From Haemophilus quentini (lineage in GTDB: Bacteria > Pseudomonadota > Gammaproteobacteria > Enterobacterales > Pasteurellaceae), in NCBI GenBank assembly GCA_001752465.1, contig MDJB01000006.1, forward strand, positions 1 through 57,824: 57,824 nucleotides of DNA, written 5' to 3'. The position numbers and the translations under genes are program-made. How positions within the stretch are numbered: position 1 is the stretch's first letter; every line of letters begins with the position of its first letter. Under the pieces are notes generated by a model. That model was not told the origin of the DNA. It made no database searches and saw only the letters and a program-made list of their open reading frames with translations. Positions 28,101-38,574 of the stretch are shown in pieces.

Positions 28101-28459
28101 TTTTGAGCTTGATAATCGACTGATTTAGATTGTTCTAACTGCTTCTTAAACGCCAATAAATCTGCATTATTTTTCTTAATTTCACTATCAGCATGGGCTA
28201 AAACATCATGTAAATCTTCATTATTTTTTTGTTGAGTTTGAATGAGTTGCAATAAATCTAAAGAGGTTTGCAATTCATTAATAAGCGCAGTTTTTACATC
28301 ACCGTCAGCCATTTTTTGTGCATCGGCTAAATCAGTAGTGAGTTCTTGCTCCGTAGGTAATAATATTTTGCTTTTGTTTGCAGCAAATGTTGGATGCACC
28401 GTCGCCCAACCAATTAAAGCTGTAGCTAAAAGTGCGGTAAAAAAACGTGATGTTTTCAT
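25133..28459 (-). CDS. Large mechanosensitive channel of the MscK/MscM (KefA) type
   Basis: An 1108-residue inner-membrane protein. A signal peptide (about 1-26, ending TFAAN) precedes a long Gln/Leu-rich periplasmic coiled-coil region (about 30-420). About ten membrane segments follow (from 485), and the C-terminal MscS domain carries [33 protein letters not shown]. This layout matches E. coli MscK (1120) and MscM (1107). It releases solutes on hypo-osmotic shock. A predicted soluble C-terminal beta/alpha tail ends [16 protein letters not shown]. It lies 16 nt after menE and 10 nt before aroC, so a menE-mscK-aroC transcript is likely. Confidence 0.92.
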   Translation of the reverse strand: [1108 protein letters not shown]

Positions 28460-28475
28460 AAGTTACCTGTATTTT

Positions 28476-29840
28476 TTATTGTTCGTTTATTTGTTTTGCT
28501 AACCAATCGGCAAGCACTTTACGTGATATTTTTATTGCGCCAGCAGATAAATCTACTGGTAATTCATAATAAGCTATTGGCTGTTTAAAGCGAGCCAATT
28601 TATCTTGTAAAAATTCAGTGAGTTTTTCGACCGCACTTTGATTAAAGGGTTCATTCAAAGCAACAATCGCAACTGGGCGATAGCCAAATTCATGATCGGC
28701 TTTGGGCAAAACAAAAACTTGTTTCACCATAGCATTTTTCAGCATCACTTGCTCTATTTCTTCTGGCTGAATATTTTCACCGCCAGAAATAAACATATTA
28801 TCAAGTCGTCCGATAATAACCAGCTCGCCCTCTTGCAAAATACCTTTATCTTTTGTCTGAAGCCAGCCGTCGCTATTCGTTAATGGAAAAATTTGTCGTT
28901 TTTTCCAATATCCCATCGCCAAACCAGCGCCTTTTAGCCAAACTTCATCATTCACCAAACGATATTCTCGACCTAATAACGGTTGCCCTACGCCTTGTTT
29001 TTCATCAGATTGTTTAGCAAAAACCGTAGACGCCATTTCCGTCATGCCGTAGCCAGAATAAGTTTCGATGCCATATTTCACCATTTTCTGAGTAAGTTCT
29101 GTCGGAATATGCGCACCGCCCAGTAAAATATGACGCGTAGAAAATGAAATACTCGGATTTTCCTGTAAATAATCTAATAAACGCTGTAATTGCGTTGGCA
29201 CAAGAGAAACGTGAGTCGCCTCCAATAATGAAGCATAAAAATCCGTTTTCGGAAAATGCAATTCAGCGCCACAACTCAACCAACGCCAAACAATACCTTG
29301 TCCTGAAACATGATATAACGGCAAGGAAAGTAACCAAGAATGTTCGCTATCAAACTTCATCAATTCGCATACGCCCTTCGCATTATCTAAATGTGCTTTA
29401 ACATTATGCACTACCGCTTTTGGCAAACCTGTCGAGCCAGACGTGAGCGTCATTGTAGCTGGGCGAAAGAAATCAGCTTTTTGTATAACTACATCAGCTT
29501 TTGGAAAATCCCTCAAATCTTCATCAGAAAAACAAAAATCGATGTGATGAACATTACACAATTCTGTAATTTTTTCTTGAGGAAACGCAGGGTTAATACC
29601 TAGAATTTTTGCATCCAGTTGGATTGTAGCAAGATATAAAAATAAAATGTTCTCTGTATTTTTTCCAACAAAAGCAACCGCACTTTCTGGATTTACACCT
29701 TTATTTAGTAAGAAGGAAACGGTTTGATTCACTTTCTCGGCTACTTGCGCCCAATTAAAAATATCGCCCTGTGCAGTGCGCAAGGCGATTTTATGAGAAA
29801 ACTTAGGGTGGATAGCAAAGGCTTGCCAAGGATACATCAT
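28476..29840 (-). CDS. menE: 2-succinylbenzoate-CoA ligase
   Basis: A 454-residue ANL-superfamily adenylating enzyme. The P-loop-like core MTLTSGSTGLPKAVVHN and the motif TYSGYGMTEMAS are present, and the hinge motif reads GRLDNMFISGGENIQPEEIE. It activates O-succinylbenzoate to its CoA ester in menaquinone synthesis, which supports anaerobic respiration. Its start codon overlaps the seqA stop (TAATG), so translation is coupled to seqA. Other men genes are not in the window. Confidence 0.92.
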   Translation of the reverse strand: MMYPWQAFAIHPKFSHKIALRTAQGDIFNWAQVAEKVNQTVSFLLNKGVNPESAVAFVGKNTENILFLYLATIQLDAKILGINPAFPQEKITELCNVHHIDFCFSDEDLRDFPKADVVIQKADFFRPATMTLTSGSTGLPKAVVHNVKAHLDNAKGVCELMKFDSEHSWLLSLPLYHVSGQGIVWRWLSCGAELHFPKTDFYASLLEATHVSLVPTQLQRLLDYLQENPSISFSTRHILLGGAHIPTELTQKMVKYGIETYSGYGMTEMASTVFAKQSDEKQGVGQPLLGREYRLVNDEVWLKGAGLAMGYWKKRQIFPLTNSDGWLQTKDKGILQEGELVIIGRLDNMFISGGENIQPEEIEQVMLKNAMVKQVFVLPKADHEFGYRPVAIVALNEPFNQSAVEKLTEFLQDKLARFKQPIAYYELPVDLSAGAIKISRKVLADWLAKQINEQ

Positions 29841-30451
29841 TAATTTACCGTGAAATATGCCCGCACTTCGTCAATTAAACTTTCAGGCAAATCCATTGAT
29901 TGCATTGCGCCTTCCAACATCAGCATTTTACGGCCACTGTTTGTATTAGTAATAACCCAATAAGGCGTATCTGGAATTTGTTTTGGTTTTGTATGATTGC
30001 CAGTCATTAACAATGTTGCTTCATCGCGTGCAAAATAAACTCGCGTACGACCTTGCAAAGATTCTGTGGCTTGCGCAAAACTCTCAGGATTAGTGCGATA
30101 AAGCACGCGCAGAATGGCTAAGAAACGCGTAACAGCTTTACCTTCTTCTTGAAATTCTGTCGAGTTCAACAACGTTTGAACTTTTTCTACGATCTGATTA
30201 ATTGCAGTTATCGGCTGTTTTTTCGTCGGTTTTACACTTTCTGACTTAGCTGGTTCAGTCTGTACTTCTACTTTTGATTCTGTTTTTTCGTTATTTTCAG
30301 CTGGAGCAAATGTTAAGTCATCGGCGAAAACACTCGCATGTGCTGGTAAATTAAGCAAACGGCGTAAAATATCCGAAGCACTTTCCCCAATAGAGCGGGT
30401 TTGGCTCGCAATGTATTGGTATAATTCTTCATCAACTTCAATGATCTTCAT
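29840..30451 (-). CDS. seqA: Replication negative regulator SeqA
   Basis: A 203-residue SeqA. The N-terminal oligomerisation domain reads MKIIEVDEELYQYIASQT and SIGESASDILRRLL. A Glu/Lys-rich linker (about residues 50-90) follows, then the C-terminal DNA-binding domain with TRFLAILRVLYRTNPESFAQ and RGRTRVYFARDE-like segments. It binds hemimethylated GATC and delays re-initiation at oriC. The start is ATG 30451, where homology with E. coli SeqA (181 aa) starts; an upstream extension was rejected. The linker is longer than in E. coli. It overlaps menE by 1-3 nt and is divergent from ybfF, the same order as E. coli ybfF-seqA. Confidence 0.93.
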   Translation of the reverse strand: MKIIEVDEELYQYIASQTRSIGESASDILRRLLNLPAHASVFADDLTFAPAENNEKTESKVEVQTEPAKSESVKPTKKQPITAINQIVEKVQTLLNSTEFQEEGKAVTRFLAILRVLYRTNPESFAQATESLQGRTRVYFARDEATLLMTGNHTKPKQIPDTPYWVITNTNSGRKMLMLEGAMQSMDLPESLIDEVRAYFTVN

Positions 30452-30520
30452 TTTTTTCTCTCTGTTTGCTAGAATTTTTTTAATTATAGCGACTTCTTTA
30501 CAAATTCTCACGCAAAAATT

Positions 30521-31303
30521 ATGGCAAATTCATTGCTCAATTATCAATTTCATCAAGTAAAACAAACGATTAATTCTCCAACTTTAGTTTTTATTCACGG
30601 TTTATTCGGGGATATGAATAACCTTGGCATCATTGCGAGAGCTTTTAGCGAAAATTACAATATTTTACGCCTAGATCTGCGAAATCACGGCCATAGTTTT
30701 CATTCGGAAAAAATGAATTATCAACTTATGGCTGAAGATGTTATCGCGGTAATTCGCCACTTAAATTTATCCAAAGTGATATTAATTGGCCATTCTATGG
30801 GGGGAAAAACCGCCATGAAAATCACCGCACTTTGCCCTGAATTAGTCGAAAAATTAATTGTAATTGATATGTCCCCCCTGCCTTACGAAGGATTTGGACA
30901 TAAAGATGTGTTTAATGGCTTATTCGCTGTAAAAAATGCAGCCCCTCAAACTCGTCAAGAAACTAAACCACTCTTAGAAAAGGAAATTGACGATCAGGAT
31001 GTCGTGCAATTTATGCTGAAATCTTTTAAACCCAATTCACCTGATTATTTTCGCTTTAATCTCACCGCACTTTTCAACAATTACGCTAACATTATGGATT
31101 GGGAAAAGGTGCATGTACTCACGCCGACGCTGTTTATCAAAGGCGGAAATTCTTCTTATATAAAAATAGAGAATAGCGAAAAAATTTTAGAACAATTTCC
31201 TCATGCGACGTCTTTTACTATTAGTAGTTGTGGGCATTGGGTGCATGCTGAAAAACCTGAATTTGTTATACGTGCGATAGAGCGATTTGTAAATAAGAAT
31301 TAA
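30521..31303 (+). CDS. ybfF: Acyl-CoA esterase/alpha-beta hydrolase YbfF
   Basis: A 260-residue alpha/beta hydrolase. The oxyanion-hole region FIHGLFGDMNNLG, the nucleophile elbow IGHSMGGKTAM (Ser nucleophile) and the C-terminal catalytic His in SSCGHWVHAEKPEFV are visible. E. coli YbfF hydrolyses palmitoyl-CoA and malonyl-CoA. It is divergent from seqA with a 69-nt gap and precedes fldA-fur on the same strand, as in enterobacteria. Confidence 0.9.
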   Translation: MANSLLNYQFHQVKQTINSPTLVFIHGLFGDMNNLGIIARAFSENYNILRLDLRNHGHSFHSEKMNYQLMAEDVIAVIRHLNLSKVILIGHSMGGKTAMKITALCPELVEKLIVIDMSPLPYEGFGHKDVFNGLFAVKNAAPQTRQETKPLLEKEIDDQDVVQFMLKSFKPNSPDYFRFNLTALFNNYANIMDWEKVHVLTPTLFIKGGNSSYIKIENSEKILEQFPHATSFTISSCGHWVHAEKPEFVIRAIERFVNKN

Positions 31304-31402
31304 TTAATTTAAATGAGAATACTTTTGTAGTATACTCCCACATAATTTAGGGTATATTCCCTTATTTATAATCAATACGTTAAATTTTAAAAGGAAAGAA
31401 AA

Positions 31403-31927
31403 ATGGCAGTTGTTGGTCTATTTTATGGCAGTGACACAGGCAATACCGAAAACATCGCGAAAATGATCCAAAAACAATTAGGTAATGACTTAATCGATAT
31501 TCGTGATATTGCAAAAAGTAGCAAAGAAGATATTGAAGCATACGATTTCTTACTTTTCGGTATTCCGACTTGGTATTACGGCGAGGCACAAGCTGACTGG
31601 GATGATTTTTTCCCAACGCTAGAAGAAATCGATTTTACAGATAAACTCGTAGGTATTTTCGGCTGTGGCGATCAAGAAGACTATGCCGATTATTTCTGCG
31701 ATGCTATCGGCACCGTGCGCGACATCGTAGAACCGCACGGCGCAATCATTGTGGGTAACTGGCCAACTGAAGATTATACTTTTGAAGCATCAAAAGCATT
31801 GTTAGAAGATGGAACTTTCATTGGGTTGTGTATTGATGAAGATCGCCAACCTGAACTCACGGCAGAACGTGTAGAAAAATGGTGTAAACAAATTTACGAT
31901 GAAATGTGTTTAGCCGAGCTCGCTTAG
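31403..31927 (+). CDS. fldA: Flavodoxin
   Basis: A 174-residue long-chain flavodoxin. The FMN phosphate loop FYGSDTGNTENIAK and the aromatic flavin-stacking loops around PTWYYGEAQADWDDF and GCGDQEDYADYFCDAIG are present. It carries electrons to pathways such as IspG/IspH and BioB. AAGGAAAG precedes the ATG. It lies 29 nt before fur, and a fldA-fur operon is known in E. coli. The 99 nt before it contain two related blocks, GTATACTCCC and GTATATTCCC, and a possible -10 (TATACT). Confidence 0.95.
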   Translation: MAVVGLFYGSDTGNTENIAKMIQKQLGNDLIDIRDIAKSSKEDIEAYDFLLFGIPTWYYGEAQADWDDFFPTLEEIDFTDKLVGIFGCGDQEDYADYFCDAIGTVRDIVEPHGAIIVGNWPTEDYTFEASKALLEDGTFIGLCIDEDRQPELTAERVEKWCKQIYDEMCLAELA

Positions 31928-31956
31928 AATTTTTCACATAAAAGGAAGGGAACTTT

Positions 31957-32400
31957 ATGTCTGAAGAAAACATTAAATTACTTAAAAAAGCTGGATTAAA
32001 AATCACTGAACCTCGTTTAACGATTCTTAGCTTAATGCAAGAACACAAAAACGAACATTTCTCAGCTGAAGATGTTTACAAAATCCTGCTTGATCAAGGG
32101 AGTGAAATTGGCTTAGCGACCGTTTACAGAGTATTAAATCAATTTGACGAGGCTCATATTCTAATTCGTCACAATTTTGAAGGGAACAAATCTGTATTTG
32201 AGCTAGTACCAACTGAACATCATGATCATATTATCTGCGAAGATTGCGGAAAAGTATTTGAATTCAGTGACAATATCATCGAACAACGTCAACGTGAAAT
32301 TAGCCAACAGTATGGTATTAAATTAAAAGCACACAGTTTATATCTTTACGGTAAATGTAGTGATATCAATAAGTGCGATGAAAACAATTCAAATAAATAA
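31957..32400 (+). CDS. fur: Ferric uptake regulator Fur
   Basis: A 147-residue Fur. The N-terminal winged helix reads LKITEPRLTILSLMQEHKNEHFSAEDVYK and GSEIGLATVYRVLNQFDEA. The metal-binding part has HHDHIICEDCGKVFEF (His cluster and CxxC zinc site) and a C-terminal YGKC. It represses iron and heme uptake genes when Fe2+ is bound; the hemophilin operon, with a Fur-like box, is a probable target. It is downstream of fldA and ends at a clear terminator. Confidence 0.96.
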   Translation: MSEENIKLLKKAGLKITEPRLTILSLMQEHKNEHFSAEDVYKILLDQGSEIGLATVYRVLNQFDEAHILIRHNFEGNKSVFELVPTEHHDHIICEDCGKVFEFSDNIIEQRQREISQQYGIKLKAHSLYLYGKCSDINKCDENNSNK

Positions 32401-32407
32401 CATAACT

Positions 32408-32430
32408 AAGGCGACCCAATGTCGCCTTTC
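32408..32430 (+). terminator. Terminator after fur
   Basis: AAGGCGAC, CCAAT loop, GTCGCCTT followed by TC TT; 8-bp stem 7 nt after the fur stop. A U-rich but interrupted tail. Confidence 0.8.
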
Positions 32431-32506
32431 TTATATTCAAATTTTATCCTAAAAAATAACCTCTCTTTTTTAAAGTGCGGTTATTTTCTATTTGAAATTT
32501 TGAGCA

Positions 32507-34193
<1,687 letters not shown>

Positions 34194-34208
34194 AGGGGCT
34201 AAGCCCCT
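34194..34208 (-). terminator. Terminator after tatC
   Basis: AGGGGCT-A-AGCCCCT, followed on the minus strand by TTTTTTATTT, 22 nt after the tatC stop. Confidence 0.82.
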
Positions 34209-34230
34209 ATTTAATATATTAATCGATTCA

Positions 34231-35001
34231 TTATTCTGTTTTTTCTGATTCATCGTTGTTTTCAACCGCACTTTCATCGTCTTTTGGTTGATAAAAACGA
34301 GCTACTAATAGACCAAGTTCAAAGAGCAAGCACATCGGCACCGCGAGTAAAGTTTGAGAGACAATATCAGGAGGCGTTAAAAGCATACCGATAAAAAATG
34401 CTCCAACGATAATATAAGGACGTTTTTCGGAAAGAGCCTTCACAGTGGTAACGCCAGTCCAGCAAAGTAGAATGATAGCTATCGGTACTTCAAAACACAC
34501 CCCGAACGCTAAAAACAATGCCAAAGCAAAATCTAAATAACTGCTGATGTCTGTTGCAATAGCAACGCCTTCTGGCGCAGTTTGTGTAAAGAAACTAAAT
34601 ACAAACGGGAAGACAACGTAATAAGCAAAAGACACGCCACAATAAAATAAAATCGTACTTGAAAATAGCAACGGATAAATCATCCGTTTTTCATGTTGAT
34701 ACAATGCAGGCGCAACAAAAGCCCAAATTTGATAAAGCAAATAAGGAACAGAAATAAAAACAGCAACAATCGCTGTCAATTTAATTGGCGTAAAGAAAGG
34801 CGTTTGAATATTGGTTGCGATCATCGTCGCACCTTTTGGCATAACAGCCGTTAAAGGTGCAGCAACGAAATGATAAATATCATTGGAAAAATACACCAAT
34901 GCGACAAAAACCAATATCACACAAATCACACAGCGTAATAAACGGTTTCTTAACTCAACAAGGTGTGTAATTAGAGGTTGAGATTCATCCACATTACTCA
35001 T
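34231..35001 (-). CDS. tatC: Sec-independent protein translocase TatC
   Basis: A 256-residue inner-membrane protein with six predicted helices. The N-terminal signature reads [16 protein letters not shown], and [12 protein letters not shown] and the family motif [19 protein letters not shown] are present. It binds twin-arginine signal peptides and forms the Tat core with TatB. The C-terminal tail is acidic. It starts 9 nt after the tatB stop and is the last gene of tatABC. Confidence 0.95.
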   Translation of the reverse strand: MSNVDESQPLITHLVELRNRLLRCVICVILVFVALVYFSNDIYHFVAAPLTAVMPKGATMIATNIQTPFFTPIKLTAIVAVFISVPYLLYQIWAFVAPALYQHEKRMIYPLLFSSTILFYCGVSFAYYVVFPFVFSFFTQTAPEGVAIATDISSYLDFALALFLAFGVCFEVPIAIILLCWTGVTTVKALSEKRPYIIVGAFFIGMLLTPPDIVSQTLLAVPMCLLFELGLLVARFYQPKDDESAVENNDESEKTE

Positions 35002-35010
35002 AAAAACTCG

Positions 35011-35571
35011 CTATGATTCAGTTTTTGAAGATTGAGATTTTGGTGCTGGAGCGATTTCAATCTCATCTGGCGGATAATAATCAGATAAACGCTCAGTCAA
35101 TTCTGCCTGCTCGTGGGCTTCAAGTGCGGTTAAATCTGCAGGTGTTTTTTCTGCTTCAGGTAAAGTTTCTGTAGAATCCTCAGTTAATGCTACATTTTGA
35201 GGCTTTTCTACATTTTCAGCCGCACTTTTAATTTCTTTAATTTGCTCTTCCACTGTTGTACCAGCTTGAGCCGCTTTATCTTCTAGCTCTGCTTTCATTT
35301 TATCTGCTTGAGCTTTTAATTCTTCTACCGTTTTACTCAATTCTGGTGAAAGGGTTTGTAAGTTTAAAGATTCAGCTTTTTTGATACTATCCTGTAATTC
35401 TTGCAATTTTAGTTCTTGTTTCAACTCATTTTGCACATTGGCAGCTAAACCACGAATCGTTTTCACCCAGCCCATCACTGTGCGAATAGCGACAGGCAAA
35501 CGCTTCGGCCCTAGAACAACTAGACCAACCACCATTAACAACACAAGTTCTGAAAAACCAATATCAAACAC
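35011..35571 (-). CDS. tatB: Sec-independent protein translocase TatB
   Basis: A 186-residue TatB. The short N-terminal membrane helix reads FDIGFSELVLLMVVGLVVLGP with the conserved Glu, Gly and Pro; RLPVAIRTVMGWVKTIRGLA then forms the amphipathic helix. A long charged coiled region and a proline/acidic tail follow. It starts 3 nt after the tatA stop. Confidence 0.94.
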   Translation of the reverse strand: MFDIGFSELVLLMVVGLVVLGPKRLPVAIRTVMGWVKTIRGLAANVQNELKQELKLQELQDSIKKAESLNLQTLSPELSKTVEELKAQADKMKAELEDKAAQAGTTVEEQIKEIKSAAENVEKPQNVALTEDSTETLPEAEKTPADLTALEAHEQAELTERLSDYYPPDEIEIAPAPKSQSSKTES

Positions 35572-35574
35572 GGA

Positions 35575-35802
35575 TTAAGCCTGTTCTTTCTCTTTTGTAG
35601 TTTCAGTTTTTGCAGATGTTGCATTATTGTCAATAGACTTAAATTCTGCATCTTTTGCTTTTTCGTCATCTTGCATTGCTTTCTTAAAGCCTTTCACTGC
35701 TGCGCCAAGATCTGAACCCGCATTTCTTAATTTTTTCGTACCAAAAACCAATAAAATGACCACTAATAAGATAATCATTTGAGCAGGGGATAAACCAAAC
35801 AT
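35575..35802 (-). CDS. tatA: Sec-independent protein translocase TatA
   Basis: A 75-residue TatA. The membrane helix [21 protein letters not shown] is followed by the [24 protein letters not shown] amphipathic helix, then a charged tail. The start was set at ATG 35802 with CGGAG 7 nt upstream; a longer in-frame reading (to 35871) starts without a ribosome site and was rejected. First gene of tatABC. Confidence 0.94.
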   Translation of the reverse strand: MFGLSPAQMIILLVVILLVFGTKKLRNAGSDLGAAVKGFKKAMQDDEKAKDAEFKSIDNNATSAKTETTKEKEQA

Positions 35803-35937
35803 AATAAACTCCGTTCTGTAGAAAAGAAAAAATTTGGGTCGGAATATACCCTTTTTACCCACGTAGAACAATAGCTATCGGGGATTATTTTCAATTTATC
35901 ACAATATTAATGATAAAACGCAATATATAATAAACTA

Positions 35938-35968
35938 AAAATGGCTAAAAATTTCTTTCTAGCCATTT
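35938..35968 (-). terminator. Terminator after the alanine/sodium symporter gene
   Basis: AAATGGCTA (35939-35947) and TAGCCATTT (35960-35968) pair over nine bases and are followed by TTTAG on the minus strand, close after the stop of the symporter gene. Confidence 0.72.
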
Positions 35969-35973
35969 CATAC

Positions 35974-37413
35974 TTATTTCCAAATGCGGGAATCAAATAT
36001 TTTCTTACGCAATTCAGGGTGGTCGTCAATTTTAAACTCTGGTGTTTTTCCTTCTTTAAGCTGGCGTTGATAATCCTTCATCAATTTCCATACGATTGGC
36101 GACAACATCAAAATTGCGATCAAGTTAATGATTGCCATGACTGCCATTACCGTATCTGCGAAATTCCAGACCACATTGCCTGAACGAACCGAACCAAAAT
36201 ACACGAAGAATAGCACCATTAAACGGAACAAAAATACAAACCAAGGTTTATTTTTGATAAAACGGATATTGCTTTCCGCATAAGCATAGTTGCCAATAAT
36301 AGAAGAATAAGCGAATAACAATAAGATAAACGCTAGGAAATGCATCCCAAATTCGCCTATGTGGTATTGCAAGGCATTTTGCGTAAGTGAAATACTTTTT
36401 AGCGTTTCGCTACCATAATTATTTGAAAGCAAAATAATCACGGCAGTACAAGAACAAACAATCATGGTATCAACAAACACACCCAACATCTGTACTAAGC
36501 CTTGACTAACAGGATGCTTAACGTGAGCTGCCGCTGCCGCATTAGGCGCAGAACCCATACCAGCCTCGTTAGAGAATAGTCCGCGTTTAATTCCCATCAT
36601 CATTGCTTTTGATACCAGAGCACCAAACATTCCGCCAGCTGCAGCATCAAAACTAAATGCACTTTGAATGATACGATGAATCACGGAAGGGATCATATCA
36701 ATATGCATGCCAAGAATAATCACCGCCATAATCAAATAGAAAAGCGCCATCATTGGAACCAGACTACTCGAAATAATCGCAATACGCTTAACGCCACCGA
36801 AAATAATAAGTGCGGTCAAAATTACTAATGAAATACCGACATATTCCCCTTTCCAATTCCACGCATTGCTGGTTGCTTCCACAATGGAGTTAGCCTGCAC
36901 AGAATTAAATGCGAAACCAAATGTAAAAATTAATGCAAGTGCAAAAGCCACCGCCATACAACGTGATTTTAAACCTTGCACAATATAATAAGCGGGACCA
37001 CCACGGAATGAGCCATCTTTATCTTGAATTTTAAATAATTGAGCAAGGGTAGATTCAGCGAAAGCACTCGACATACCAATAAATGCCGTTACCCACATCC
37101 AAAACACTGCGCCTTCGCCTCCCAAGGCGATTGCCGTTGCAACCCCACCAATGTTACCCACACCAACGCGGCTCGCAAGACCTGTCGTAAACGCTTGAAA
37201 AGGTGTTAACGAACTGCCCTCCACCGCACGACCAAACCACATTTCACGAAGGCTTGCTGGGAATAAACGGAACTGAACAAATCCTGTTGTAATGGTAAAA
37301 AATAGACCAGTCCCAAGCAAAATAATAATTGTGGCATCCCATAAAGGTCCATCAAGGTGTGCGACTATCCAAGTTAGCACTTCTTCTAACATTTTTGAAA
37401 ATTCAAATTCCAT
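35974..37413 (-). CDS. Sodium:alanine/glycine symporter (AgcS family)
   Basis: A 479-residue inner-membrane carrier with about ten to eleven helices. Family signatures are FQAFTTGLASRVGVGNIGGVATAIALGGEGAVFWMW and GIKRGLFSNEAGMGSAPNAAAAAHVKHP. It takes up alanine or glycine with Na+. The start was set at ATG 37413 (MEFEFSKML), which has GAGGG 6 nt upstream; the ATG two codons earlier lies on that site. It corresponds to HI0183 in H. influenzae, from memory. Confidence 0.9.
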   Translation of the reverse strand: MEFEFSKMLEEVLTWIVAHLDGPLWDATIIILLGTGLFFTITTGFVQFRLFPASLREMWFGRAVEGSSLTPFQAFTTGLASRVGVGNIGGVATAIALGGEGAVFWMWVTAFIGMSSAFAESTLAQLFKIQDKDGSFRGGPAYYIVQGLKSRCMAVAFALALIFTFGFAFNSVQANSIVEATSNAWNWKGEYVGISLVILTALIIFGGVKRIAIISSSLVPMMALFYLIMAVIILGMHIDMIPSVIHRIIQSAFSFDAAAGGMFGALVSKAMMMGIKRGLFSNEAGMGSAPNAAAAAHVKHPVSQGLVQMLGVFVDTMIVCSCTAVIILLSNNYGSETLKSISLTQNALQYHIGEFGMHFLAFILLLFAYSSIIGNYAYAESNIRFIKNKPWFVFLFRLMVLFFVYFGSVRSGNVVWNFADTVMAVMAIINLIAILMLSPIVWKLMKDYQRQLKEGKTPEFKIDDHPELRKKIFDSRIWK

Positions 37414-37559
37414 AATCATCCCTCAAGCGATAAATAATTTGATTGTATGGGTTTTTAATGAAAAGGCGAGATTTTTTAATAATTTCACTAAAGAAAAGAA
37501 ACACAAACAAGAAAAAATCTAATAATTTTAGAATATTCTAAATATTTTTCAAAAATAAA

Positions 37560-37582
37560 GGGCGTATTATTTGAACACGCCC
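37560..37582 (-). terminator. Terminator after nagK
   Basis: GGGCGT and ACGCCC arms, followed on the minus strand by TTTATTTTT, 14 nt after the nagK stop. Confidence 0.75.
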
Positions 37583-37596
37583 ACTAGTTTGTTGAA

Positions 37597-38511
37597 TTAT
37601 TTGGTTAAAAACAACGCTGCCGCACCACGCACACCACCGGAATCGCCGTGTTTTGCTTTTTTAATTGGCGGAACTTTTGCTGTCCGCATTAAATGAGGCG
37701 GGAGTGCTTTTGGTAAGGCCTCATAAAGATAGTCAAAATTAGATAATCCACCACCTAACACAACCATATGCGGATCAAATGCCGTAATGATATTGCCAAT
37801 AGAAATCGCCGCCAACTCAACAAAAAGATTCACAAAATCTACCGCACTTTCATTACCTTGATAGAACAAATAAATAATTTCACGAGCAGATAATGTTTCG
37901 CCTTTCAAATCTTGATAAAGCATTTCAAAACCGCGACCAGACAGATAATTATCCAAACAAGCCTTGTTGCCACAACCGCATTGATAAATTGGGGCCTTAT
38001 CCCATCCCAATAATTTCAAGGCATGATAATTTAGTTGTAAATGGCCAAGCTCTCCCGCTATTCCCACTTGACCTGAATGAACTTTACCGTTTAAAACAAA
38101 GCCACCACCAAAACCAGTTCCAAGAATTAAACCAAGTACAGTCGGATATTGCTGATTTTCCGCATCCCATGCTTCAGATAACGCAAAACAATTTGCGTCA
38201 TTTTCTGCCCGCACTTCACGGCCTAAACGCACAGACAAATCGCGTAAAATTGGTTTATTATCTGCCACACGAATATTAGTAATTTCGGCTAATCCAGTTT
38301 GTTGATTCACAAAACCAGGTACGCCCAAACCTACGGTGCCCACCTCACCAAACTTTTCATCAGCACGATTCACTAAATCCACAATCGTATTAAGCCATTC
38401 CTCATAGTCAGTTTTAGGTGTTGGTACCCGTTCAGAATATAATTTTTCTAATTTTTCATTGAATACGGCAAGCTCTATTTTCGTGCCACCAATATCTAAA
38501 CCATAATACAT
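37597..38511 (-). CDS. nagK: N-acetylglucosamine kinase, ROK family
   Basis: A 304-residue ROK kinase. The ATP-phosphate motif [14 protein letters not shown], the sugar-binding [24 protein letters not shown] and the zinc motif [17 protein letters not shown] are all present. The length equals E. coli NagK (303). It phosphorylates GlcNAc recovered from peptidoglycan turnover. It lies after pgpB on the same strand but with a terminator-like hairpin between them, so it has its own promoter. Confidence 0.9.
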   Translation of the reverse strand: MYYGLDIGGTKIELAVFNEKLEKLYSERVPTPKTDYEEWLNTIVDLVNRADEKFGEVGTVGLGVPGFVNQQTGLAEITNIRVADNKPILRDLSVRLGREVRAENDANCFALSEAWDAENQQYPTVLGLILGTGFGGGFVLNGKVHSGQVGIAGELGHLQLNYHALKLLGWDKAPIYQCGCGNKACLDNYLSGRGFEMLYQDLKGETLSAREIIYLFYQGNESAVDFVNLFVELAAISIGNIITAFDPHMVVLGGGLSNFDYLYEALPKALPPHLMRTAKVPPIKKAKHGDSGGVRGAAALFLTK

Positions 38512-38530
38512 AATCTGCTCCTTTATAAAG

Positions 38531-38568
38531 AAGTGCGGTTAAAATTAGCCAAAATTTTAACCACACTT
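38531..38568 (-). terminator. Terminator from an uptake-signal pair, one copy decayed
   Basis: AAGTGCGGTTAAAATT (38531-38546) pairs with AATTTTAACCACACTT (38553-38568) with one mismatch. The second uptake-signal copy has CACACTT instead of CGCACTT, so it should no longer work as an uptake site though the hairpin survives. Confidence 0.7.
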
Positions 38569-38574
38569 AAATCA

